7,177 nt of DNA, taken from assembly GCA_947424985.1 (NCBI GenBank), contig CANDYN010000056.1:1-7177 (forward strand), read 5' to 3'. Source of the DNA: Rickettsiales bacterium (lineage in GTDB: Bacteria > Pseudomonadota > Alphaproteobacteria > Rickettsiales > Deianiraeaceae). Numbering within the stretch: the first letter of the stretch is position 1; every line of letters begins with the position of its first letter. The translations under genes and the position numbers were made by a program. Below, in pieces: positions 1-6,297 of this stretch. The notes beneath the pieces are model-generated. The model was not told where the DNA came from. It ran no database searches and was given only the letters and a program-made list of their open reading frames with translations.

Positions 1-303
1 GAATATAAAAATCAAAATGGAAAACTTGCGAAAGATGTTTGTTTCAATATAGCTGAAAAACTAGAAGAAAGCTCGATATTAATTGCAGTTTTCACGCAAG
101 AATCTTCGCAAACTATATCAGTTTTTTCAAAAAATACAAGGGTAAATGCACGAAATTTATTACATATTTTAACAGAAAAATTTGATAAAAAAAGCGGTGG
201 TGGAACTGAAAAATTTGCGATGTCAGGGTTAAAAAATAGCGTTAAAATCGATGACTTATCAAGTTTTGTTTTAGATTTTTTATCAAAAAATGAATCAATT
301 TGA
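1..303 (+). CDS. alaS: Alanyl-tRNA synthetase, C-terminal fragment (5' end outside window)
   Basis: An open frame runs from base 1 to a TGA at 301-303 and gives the last 100 residues of a longer protein. Its end resembles the DHHA1/C-Ala domain that closes alanyl-tRNA synthetases: a short beta region (SSILIAVFTQE), then NARNLLHILTEKF, then a glycine-rich turn KKSGGGTEKFAMSG, then a final helix. In the family this turn normally reads GGKGGGRPDMAQAGG, so the GGG and the following Ala-x-x-Gly pattern are kept but the first glycines and the Arg-Pro-Asp are changed. AlaRS charges tRNA-Ala in the cytoplasm; this domain helps bind the tRNA elbow. The next gene begins 14 bp before this stop codon, so the two are probably co-transcribed. 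Other DHHA1 proteins (RecJ-like or NrnA-like phosphoesterases) are possible because the catalytic part is outside the window. Confidence 0.68.
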   Translation, partial: EYKNQNGKLAKDVCFNIAEKLEESSILIAVFTQESSQTISVFSKNTRVNARNLLHILTEKFDKKSGGGTEKFAMSGLKNSVKIDDLSSFVLDFLSKNESI

Positions 304-2446
304 TACATATATTGAGTTTCCGGAGCTTCTTAAAAACGCCCTTGAAAATAACCCAAAAGTCAATCTGGATCTAATAACAAAAGCATTTGAGTATGCAAAA
401 GAAAAACACGGATCTCAAATGAGAAAAACCGGGCATCCATATTACGTTCATCCACTTGCGGTTGCAAATATTGTTGCAAAATTAAACCTTGATGAAGCAA
501 GCATTGTAGCAGCACTTTTACACGATACAATAGAAGACACGGACGCAACAATCGAGGAAATAACTGAGCTTTTTGGAGCTGAAGTAGCAGACATTGTAAA
601 TGGAGTTACAAAGCTTGGTGAAATTAAATATAAGACGGATGAAATACAGCAAGCGGAAAACTTGCGAAAGCTTTTTTTGGCGCTCTCAAAAGATATTCGT
701 GTTTTGATCGTAAAACTTTGCGACAGGCTCCATAACATGATGACAATGGATGGAATAAAAAGTCAAAAAAAACGCCGCGCCAAAGCGATTGAAAGCCTTG
801 AAATCTATGCCCCACTTGCACAAAGAATCGGAATGTATCAAGTAAAGGATTTACTTGAAGAGTTATCGTTTGAGGTAATAAACTCAAGAGCAAGAGGCGT
901 TGTTCTAAAAAGAATAAATGAGATAAAAAGTAATACGGGAGAGGAAGAACTTGCAAACGAAGATGAGAAAATTAGACAAAAGCTTTTAGAAAATGGAATA
1001 AATGCAGAAATAAAATTTCGATACAAAAGTCCATATTCAATATGGAAAAAAATGCAAAATAAAGAAATAGTTTTCGACAAAATTTTTGATATTTTGGGGT
1101 ATAGAATCATTACTGAAACTGAACAAGAATGCTATATTACGTTAAGTATAATACATAGCGTATATCGGTTTATTCCAAATTCATTTATGGATTATATAAG
1201 CAATCAAAAGCAAAACGGGTATCGCTCATTACATACTTCGGTTATAAATAAAAATGGCTTGGTAATCGAATTTCAAATAAGAACAAAGCAAATGCAAAAC
1301 GAAGCGGAGTTTGGACTTGCATCGCATTGGATGTATAAAAGCGGCGAAAAAGATTTATCAAGTCTTGAGTTTAAGAACAAATGGATATCACAAATTTTAC
1401 AAATTTTAAACTCAAAATCTTCAGCAACCGAGATACTTGAATATGCAAAGCTTGAAATGACACAAAATAAGGTTTTTGTTTTTACTGAAAGCGGAGATGT
1501 AAAGCATTTTCCGGTTGGCTCAAGCTTGATTGATTTTGCTTTTTCGATAAGTGAAGATTTAGGGAAATATTTTCACGGAGCAAATGTTAATAATATTTTC
1601 ACGCAGGATCCGAAAACAGAACTAAAAAATGGCGACAGGATTTCCATTATTACAGCAAAAAATCAAACAATTTCAGAATCTTGGCTAGGTTTTGTTAAAA
1701 CCGGAGTTGCAAAACTTGCGATCAAAAACGCATTAAAAAACCTACAAAATTACGAGATATCAGCGAAAGGATTGAATATTTTAAAACAAGCCTGCAAGGC
1801 AAGAGGAGTTCTGTTTAATCAAAATCTTATTCAGCTAATGTTAAATCATGAAAATGAAAATGATATTGGTAACTTTTATGTAAAGATTTTTCACGGTAAA
1901 ATAAATCCTATAAAAATAATAGATAAACTTTTTAACGCAGAGAAGAAAACGATCAAAAAAAACGAATCAATAAAACAATTTAAAAAACAAGATAGATTAC
2001 AGCCAATAACCCTAAGCGAGATACCAAATTTACGTTGCTTCTTGGCAAAATGTTGCAGTGGTATATCTTTTCCAAGAAGTTTAAAAATACATCTAAATCC
2101 AAGCGGTGCCTTTGTTCATGATAAAGATTGTAAAATCTTAACACGTATCATGAGTGAAGAAAATATCATAAAAATATACAGCGATATACAAAACAATTCT
2201 CAAAAAACATTTGCAAAAATCTCAATACAGGACAACGACTTTGACGAAAAAGAGGTTTTTAATATCTGTAAAAAATTTGATGTAAATCTTGATAAAATCG
2301 TTAAAAAAAATCAAAATGATTCCATGGTCAAGGAATTTTATATATCATCGTGTATTTCCGAAAACATATCAAAGCTTTTTTATATCTTATCAGAGAAAAA
2401 TTCTGAATTTTTTTTAGAAATTTACAATGAAAAAAACGAAGTTTAA
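290..2446 (+). CDS. spoT: Bifunctional (p)ppGpp synthetase/hydrolase, RelA/SpoT family
   Basis: A 718-residue long RSH protein that makes and degrades the alarmone (p)ppGpp. The N-terminal HD hydrolase domain looks intact: RKTG at 45-48, H54, HD at 78-79 within LLHDTIEDT, and D145 in KLCDRLHNM. The synthetase domain follows at about 230-350, with R244 and K246 before YSIWKKM, FDKIFDILGYR, GYRSLHT (310-316) and EFQIRT (327-332), so catalysis is predicted. The TGS domain lies at about 394-455 (VFVFTESGDVKHFPVG). A zinc-finger-like region has C588, C589, H610 and C614, and a weak ACT-like region runs from about 640 to the end. One oddity is that the motif reading RxKD in bifunctional enzymes and ExDD in synthetase-only RelA is SFMD (298-301) here. 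The start at 290 lies inside the preceding gene and the stop inside truA, so translation is probably coupled. Alphaproteobacteria usually carry one such gene, also called rsh or relA. Confidence 0.95.
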   Translation: MNQFDTYIEFPELLKNALENNPKVNLDLITKAFEYAKEKHGSQMRKTGHPYYVHPLAVANIVAKLNLDEASIVAALLHDTIEDTDATIEEITELFGAEVADIVNGVTKLGEIKYKTDEIQQAENLRKLFLALSKDIRVLIVKLCDRLHNMMTMDGIKSQKKRRAKAIESLEIYAPLAQRIGMYQVKDLLEELSFEVINSRARGVVLKRINEIKSNTGEEELANEDEKIRQKLLENGINAEIKFRYKSPYSIWKKMQNKEIVFDKIFDILGYRIITETEQECYITLSIIHSVYRFIPNSFMDYISNQKQNGYRSLHTSVINKNGLVIEFQIRTKQMQNEAEFGLASHWMYKSGEKDLSSLEFKNKWISQILQILNSKSSATEILEYAKLEMTQNKVFVFTESGDVKHFPVGSSLIDFAFSISEDLGKYFHGANVNNIFTQDPKTELKNGDRISIITAKNQTISESWLGFVKTGVAKLAIKNALKNLQNYEISAKGLNILKQACKARGVLFNQNLIQLMLNHENENDIGNFYVKIFHGKINPIKIIDKLFNAEKKTIKKNESIKQFKKQDRLQPITLSEIPNLRCFLAKCCSGISFPRSLKIHLNPSGAFVHDKDCKILTRIMSEENIIKIYSDIQNNSQKTFAKISIQDNDFDEKEVFNICKKFDVNLDKIVKKNQNDSMVKEFYISSCISENISKLFYILSEKNSEFFLEIYNEKNEV

Positions 2447-3179
2447 AGCTGTAATTGAGTATATTGGACACCGATATAGTGGAATGCAAAAACAAGAATA
2501 TATAAAAAACACAATTCAAGAAAAAGTCGAAGAGGCAATATATAAATTAACACAAGAAAAAGTCGAAATTAACTATGCGGGTCGCACGGATAGTGGAGTT
2601 TCAGCAATGGGTCAAGTTATTGATTTTGAAATACAAAACGAAAGAATAAATGAAAATAATATACTTTTTGGATTAAACTCACTATTAAAAAACGAGGATA
2701 TTTCCATAAAAGAAGTTTCGACTGTTGACAGCTCATTTAACTCACGATTTGACGCAAAACTTAGAACTTATCGATATTTTGTCAGCCTTGAAAAAACAAG
2801 ATCGGTTCATAAAAAATTAACACATTACCATTTTCCGTTTGAGCTGAATCTTAATAAAATAATACTTGCGAGTAAAATTCTAGAAGGGAAGCACGATTTT
2901 ACATCTTTCTGTAAAAGCGATGATTCAAATATTCAAAACCCAATAAGAACTATATCCAGTATAGAAATTATACAAAATAATGATGAATTGATTTTTGAAA
3001 TTTCGGCAAAATCTTTTTTACATAATATGATAAGAATCATAGTCGGAACATTGCTTGAGGTCGGAATAGAGCGGATTAATATCGAAAATATACAAAAAAT
3101 AATTGAAGCAAGAGACAGAAAACTCGCAGGAAAGACAGTTCCAGCACACGGTTTGTTTTTTTTTCGCGTTGATTACTAA
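2427..3179 (+). CDS. truA: tRNA pseudouridine synthase A
   Basis: A 250-residue protein of normal TruA length. TruA isomerises uridines 38-40 of the anticodon arm to pseudouridine in the cytoplasm. Signature segments are present in order: an N-terminal strand IEYIGHRYSGMQKQ, the catalytic loop AGRTDSGV with nucleophile D55, FNSRFDAKLRTYRY, EGKHDFTSFC, FLHNMIRIIVGTLLEVG and a C-terminal GKTVPAHGLFF. Two usually conserved positions differ: the Trp of GWQ is Met (GMQ), and the His after RTDxGV (VHA in most members) is Ser (VSA). The ATG at 2427 puts the usual first strand directly after a short basic start, and it overlaps the end of the RelA/SpoT gene by 20 bp. No Shine-Dalgarno sequence is visible upstream, which fits coupled translation. 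Confidence 0.96.
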   Translation: MKKTKFKAVIEYIGHRYSGMQKQEYIKNTIQEKVEEAIYKLTQEKVEINYAGRTDSGVSAMGQVIDFEIQNERINENNILFGLNSLLKNEDISIKEVSTVDSSFNSRFDAKLRTYRYFVSLEKTRSVHKKLTHYHFPFELNLNKIILASKILEGKHDFTSFCKSDDSNIQNPIRTISSIEIIQNNDELIFEISAKSFLHNMIRIIVGTLLEVGIERINIENIQKIIEARDRKLAGKTVPAHGLFFFRVDY

Positions 3180-3225
3180 AAAAATATTCATTTTTCTCTT
3201 GCATATTAAAACAAATTGCTTACTT

Positions 3226-3231
3226 AAGGAG
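3226..3231 (+). promoter_or_regulatory. Strong Shine-Dalgarno sequence, far from the desaturase ATG
   Basis: AAGGAG stands in the 68-bp gap after truA and is the only near-perfect ribosome binding site I see in the window. It ends 16 nt before the desaturase ATG at 3248, about twice the usual distance. No in-frame ATG, GTG or TTG occurs between it and 3248. A TTG at 3241 would be well spaced but is in another frame, which closes after 30 codons. Confidence 0.5.
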
Positions 3232-3247
3232 TAACTTTTATTGTTTT

Positions 3248-4414
3248 ATGAGTCCACTACTATATACACTTATTGTAACACATATAACAATTGCAGCAGT
3301 TACTATGTTTTTACACAGAGGTGTAACTCATAAATCTGTAAGCTTTCACCCGATCGTAAGTCATTTTTTTAGATGCTGGTTATGGCTTACCACTGGAATG
3401 GTAACAAAAGAGTGGGTAGCTATACATAGAAAGCACCACGCAAAGTGTGAAACAAAGGATGATCCACACTCACCGGTTTATAAAGGCGTTTGGAATGTAA
3501 TGTTCCTTGGGGTATTATTTTATAAACAAGAATCAAAATGCCAAGAAACACTTGAAATGTATGGACAAGAAACACCCGATGACTGGCTTGAAAGAAATGT
3601 TTATGCAAAATATAGCGGGAAAGGTATTCTTATTACGCTTGCTTTCAATATGTATATGTTCGGCATTGGAACAGGAGGACTGATTTGGTTAATTCAAATG
3701 GCATGGATTCCTTTCTGGGCTGCCGGCTTTATAAACGGAATAGGGCACTGGTTTGGATATCGAACTTTCGCATCAAAAGACACCTCAACCAATATATCTC
3801 CGTTAATTTTGCCGCTTGGAATTATAATCGGTGGTGAAGAATTTCATAATAATCACCATGCTTTCCCAAGATCTGCAAAACTTGGATACAAAAAATGGGA
3901 ATTCGATATAGGTTGGATGTACATCAGAATCCTTGAAAGGTTAGGACTTGCAAAGGTTTCACATGCAACAATTGCCCCGGAATCCAAGTCAATGGTCTTC
4001 CAATTTGATGATAAAACTTCACACTTTGCAAATAAAATGCGTAGCTTGAGAAAGTTTGAAAAAATTGTTTTCTTGCGCGCGGTTAAATCAAGATTCGGTG
4101 ATATAAAAGATGGACTTGAAACTTCTTACAAAAAAACTGCAAGAATTGCACTTACAGATAAAGATGCTATGACAAAAGAGGAAAATGCTACTTTTGCAAA
4201 GTTAATCAATTCAGATGAATGGATTAAAAAGGTAAATAATTTCAAAGACAAGCTTGAAGAAATTTGGCAAGGTGTTGGAATTGAGCTATCCGAAAGAACT
4301 CAAAAGATGAAACATTGGTGCAAAGAAATTGAAGCAACCGGTAATTCTGATTTAATAAAGTTTTCAAAGTATATTAAAAGAAAGATGGGAATCGTTGAAG
4401 AAAAAAATGTATGA
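3248..4414 (+). CDS. Membrane fatty acid desaturase (acyl-CoA/acyl-lipid delta-9 type)
   Basis: A 388-residue integral membrane di-iron desaturase that introduces a cis double bond into saturated acyl chains and so adjusts membrane fluidity. The family histidine boxes are all present: HRGVTH (23-28), HRKHH (60-64), NGIGHWFG (163-170, with H167) and EEFHNNHH (197-204). Hydrophobic segments lie at about 3-22, 43-52, 127-162 and 185-196. The stretch GMVTKEWVAIHRKHHAKCE and the downstream TPDDWLERN resemble proteobacterial enzymes related to Pseudomonas DesB, judged from memory. The C-terminal tail from about 235 on is cytosolic, charged and helical, and is typical of that subfamily. The N-terminus is short, with the first helix starting almost at Met1. 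Oxygen and an electron donor would be needed; no donor gene is nearby. It is the only clearly membrane-lipid gene among housekeeping neighbours. The exact substrate cannot be told from the sequence. Confidence 0.93.
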   Translation: MSPLLYTLIVTHITIAAVTMFLHRGVTHKSVSFHPIVSHFFRCWLWLTTGMVTKEWVAIHRKHHAKCETKDDPHSPVYKGVWNVMFLGVLFYKQESKCQETLEMYGQETPDDWLERNVYAKYSGKGILITLAFNMYMFGIGTGGLIWLIQMAWIPFWAAGFINGIGHWFGYRTFASKDTSTNISPLILPLGIIIGGEEFHNNHHAFPRSAKLGYKKWEFDIGWMYIRILERLGLAKVSHATIAPESKSMVFQFDDKTSHFANKMRSLRKFEKIVFLRAVKSRFGDIKDGLETSYKKTARIALTDKDAMTKEENATFAKLINSDEWIKKVNNFKDKLEEIWQGVGIELSERTQKMKHWCKEIEATGNSDLIKFSKYIKRKMGIVEEKNV

Positions 4415-4518
4415 GATCAAAGAAACATCTGCCGTATAAAATAGTTGCATTTATTGCTGTAATTACGATTTTTATGAATGTTATTTTATATTGCGGATTT
4501 TTTGTAGATTTTAATTAA
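4411..4518 (+). CDS. Small single-pass membrane protein (35 aa), unrecognised
   Basis: A 35-codon ORF begins with an ATG that overlaps the desaturase TGA as ATGA and ends with TAA at 4516-4518, 14 bp before efp. It fills a gap that would otherwise be empty. The N-terminus is basic (MRSKKHLPYK), then a hydrophobic stretch of about 21 residues from Ile11 to Phe31 suits one transmembrane helix, and the tail is short and acidic (VDFN). The positive-inside rule predicts a cytoplasmic N-terminus. Translation could be coupled to the desaturase, so a partner or stabilising role for that enzyme is possible, but this is inference from position only. I recognise no family. The ORF could be chance, since AT-rich DNA readily encodes hydrophobic residues; its architecture and ATGA junction argue for a real gene. 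Confidence 0.55.
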   Translation: MRSKKHLPYKIVAFIAVITIFMNVILYCGFFVDFN

Positions 4519-4532
4519 TTTTTTATATCATT

Positions 4533-5096
4533 ATGGCAAATATTGGAGCAAGTGAACTAAGAAAGGGTTATATTGTAAATCACAACAATGCAATGTGGAA
4601 AGTTGTTTCAACTGAACATGTGAAACCTGGAAAGGGCGGAGCGTTCATTCAAACTGAAATGAAAAATATCAAAACCGGAAGCAAATTAAACGAAAGATTC
4701 AGATCGGAAGATAAAGTTGATAGACTCGTTCTTGAGTCAGTGGAGGCGCAATTTTCCTATAAAAATGGCAACGATGCGTATTTCTTAAGGATGGATTCTT
4801 TTGAAGAAATATCGCTAAATTACGATGAAATTGGCGATGATGCTATATTTTTGGTTGAAAATCTTATCGTTAAAATAGAATTTGTCGATGAAATTTTTAT
4901 TGGAGTTATTTTTCCTGACAAAGTAAAATTAAAGGTAGTCGAAACAGAGCTCGAACTAAAGGGATCAACCGTTACAAGTGTTCAAAAACCTGCAATAATG
5001 AATAATGGCATGACAATCATGGTCCCGGGATTCATCAAAGAGGGCGAAGAATTACTAGTTTCAGTATCAGAAAGGAAATATGTTGAGCGAGCATAA
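4533..5096 (+). CDS. efp: Elongation factor P
   Basis: A 187-residue protein of standard EF-P length. EF-P binds between the ribosomal P and E sites and rescues ribosomes stalled on consecutive prolines. The N-terminal KOW-like domain carries the loop KPGKGGAF with K34, the lysine that EpmA/EpmB modify in many proteobacteria, followed by KLNERFRSEDKV, which is highly conserved. The OB domains II and III follow, with VVETELELKG and NNGMTIMVPGFIKEGEELLVS, and the protein ends in YVERA as is common. Whether K34 is modified in this organism cannot be told, because no modification enzyme is in the window. The start has no visible Shine-Dalgarno sequence. The TAA stop shares one base with the ubiE start (TAATG), so the two are almost certainly one unit. 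Confidence 0.97.
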   Translation: MANIGASELRKGYIVNHNNAMWKVVSTEHVKPGKGGAFIQTEMKNIKTGSKLNERFRSEDKVDRLVLESVEAQFSYKNGNDAYFLRMDSFEEISLNYDEIGDDAIFLVENLIVKIEFVDEIFIGVIFPDKVKLKVVETELELKGSTVTSVQKPAIMNNGMTIMVPGFIKEGEELLVSVSERKYVERA

Positions 5097-5809
5097 TGAA
5101 AGCCGATAAAAATCGTGAAATTGTTGATAACGTTTTTTCATCCGTTTCGGGTAAATATGATATAATGAACGACGCCATGAGTTTTGGAATGCACAGGCTT
5201 TGGAAAACCACTTTTACAAATCTAATCTCCGTAAAAACAAACGATAGCTTTATGGATTTATCTTGTGGAACTGGCGATATTGCAAAAATTTTGCTAAAAA
5301 AATACAATGAAAGGAAAATATCGGTAACTCTTTGTGACCCGGAGGAAAAAATGCTAAATCTTGCAAAAAAAAATATTATAAATAACGGAATTTCACTTGA
5401 AAAGATTAGCTTCCTACAAAGCCAGGCTGAGGATTTACAAAACGAAAATGAATTTGATTTTATAACACTCTCATTTGGCATAAGAAATTTTTCAAATATT
5501 CAACAGTCCTTGCAAAATTGCCTAAAAGCTTTAAAAAATGGAGGATTTTTTTATTGTATGGAATTTTCACCAAAACTATCAAATCAAACTTTTGCAAAGT
5601 TTTACAAAATGCACCTAAATACAATAATACCGTTTTTGGGCAAAGTAATTGCCAAAGATGAAGATTCATACAAATATTTATCGCAAAGTATTCAAAACTT
5701 CCTAACGCCAGATGAATTTTTAAATGAAATGAAAAATGCTGGATTTAAAAATATACAAAATGTAGAGTTAATGTTCGGCGGTGTTCAAATTTATTTTGGC
5801 GAAAAATAA
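5096..5809 (+). CDS. ubiE: Ubiquinone biosynthesis C-methyltransferase UbiE
   Basis: A 237-residue class I SAM-dependent methyltransferase that adds the ring C-methyl group in ubiquinone (and, in some bacteria, menaquinone) synthesis, at the inner membrane face. The family signatures are clear: VFSSVSGKYDIMNDAMSFGMHRLWK (residues 13-37), the SAM-binding loop DLSCGTGD (54-61, usually DVAGGTGD), acidic D81 in CDPEEKML, FGIRN (127-131), MEFSPK and YKYLSQSIQNF (192-202). Length is slightly short of the E. coli protein (251). Start and stop follow directly from the one-base overlap with efp. No menaquinone genes are seen, so a ubiquinone role in aerobic respiration is the simpler reading. The gene is followed by a 51-bp gap that may contain a new promoter. 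Confidence 0.95.
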   Translation: MKADKNREIVDNVFSSVSGKYDIMNDAMSFGMHRLWKTTFTNLISVKTNDSFMDLSCGTGDIAKILLKKYNERKISVTLCDPEEKMLNLAKKNIINNGISLEKISFLQSQAEDLQNENEFDFITLSFGIRNFSNIQQSLQNCLKALKNGGFFYCMEFSPKLSNQTFAKFYKMHLNTIIPFLGKVIAKDEDSYKYLSQSIQNFLTPDEFLNEMKNAGFKNIQNVELMFGGVQIYFGEK

Positions 5810-5811
5810 CC

Positions 5812-5840
5812 TTGACTTTTGAGAAATAAAGAGCAGAATT
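5812..5840 (+). promoter_or_regulatory. Possible promoter upstream of the iron-sulfur carrier gene
   Basis: TTGACT at 5812-5817 (CTTGAC if counted one base earlier) matches a -35 box well. The region 17 nt downstream (AGAATT at 5835-5840) is only a poor -10 match. The position, in one of the two gaps above 50 bp, fits a start site shortly before the ATG at 5861. I looked for the second half of a palindromic Rrf2/IscR-type site and saw none. Confidence 0.3.
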
Positions 5841-5860
5841 TAGAAAGTTGAACACCAAAT

Positions 5861-6295
5861 ATGGATGAAAAAAGCCCCTGCGACATAAACGAAAAATCAA
5901 CATCCAACACAGTTTTCGCGGAAGTACCCGTACCAAGTAATTTTATCAATAAAAAAGTTTCATATTTAACCGTAAGTGATTTAGCAAAAGAAAAAATAAG
6001 AGAAATGCTTACAAAAAGGGGGAAGGTCTCGTCTGGTATTAAGGTTTCAATAAGAACAAAAGGCTGTAGCGGACTTGCGTATAAAATAGAATTTGCAGAC
6101 TACAATGTCAATTTTACCGACAAAGATGAAATGGTTGAGATCGATGAAATACGGATATTTATCGACATAAAAGCATCTTTATTTATAATTGGAACCGAAA
6201 TGCACTACGAAATCGAAAAATTTAAAGAGGGATTTGTTTTTCAAAATCCAAATGAAAAAGGGAAATGTGGCTGTGGATCATCTTTTTATGTATAA
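5861..6295 (+). CDS. A-type iron-sulfur cluster carrier (HesB/IscA/SufA family)
   Basis: A 144-residue protein whose core (about 35-144) is a typical A-type carrier, which receives Fe-S clusters from the scaffold and passes them to apo-enzymes. The three cluster-binding cysteines are present: C69 in TKGCSGLAY, and C136 and C138 in the C-terminal CGCGSSFYV. Other family marks are VSDLAKEKIREML, IDIKASLFIIGTEMHYE and FVFQNPNEKGKC; the Asp that usually follows GTEM is His here. Most relatives are 105-125 residues, so the N-terminal stretch of about 34 residues with an extra C7 is unusual. No other ATG, GTG or TTG in frame lies between 5861 and the core, so the long start stands. Whether it is IscA, SufA or ErpA cannot be decided from the sequence. 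folB starts 2 bp after its stop. The weak upstream promoter suggests it may head the folate unit. Confidence 0.92.
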   Translation: MDEKSPCDINEKSTSNTVFAEVPVPSNFINKKVSYLTVSDLAKEKIREMLTKRGKVSSGIKVSIRTKGCSGLAYKIEFADYNVNFTDKDEMVEIDEIRIFIDIKASLFIIGTEMHYEIEKFKEGFVFQNPNEKGKCGCGSSFYV

Positions 6296-6297
6296 AT

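Noticed and set aside
12..308. 98-codon open frame on the - strand
   Set aside because: It lies opposite the AlaRS-like end and shows only low-complexity Phe/Ser-rich sequence with no recognisable domain, as expected of an antisense shadow in AT-rich DNA.
19..670. A 16-bp exact repeat (GGAAAACTTGCGAAAG at 19-34 and 655-670)
   Set aside because: It encodes different residues in different frames and occurs only twice. It is best treated as part of the YTTGCGA observation, not as a separate element.
3180..3195. AAAAAT/ATTTTT inverted repeat after truA as a terminator
   Set aside because: Six A-T pairs and a 4-nt loop, with no GC in the stem, are too weak for an intrinsic terminator.
3199..3227. 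TTGCAT with a 17-nt spacer before the desaturase as a promoter
   Set aside because: The -10 position (ACTTAA) is a poor match, and a start there would remove the AAGGAG site from the transcript.
5035..5481. 148-codon open frame on the - strand across the efp-ubiE junction
   Set aside because: Antisense to two strongly conserved genes, with Phe/Ser/Ile-rich content and no family motif.
6265..6297. Upstream ATG that would lengthen FolB by 11 residues
   Set aside because: The added residues overlap the conserved CGCGSSFYV end of the iron-sulfur carrier gene in another frame, and FolB proteins normally begin near the ATG at 6298.
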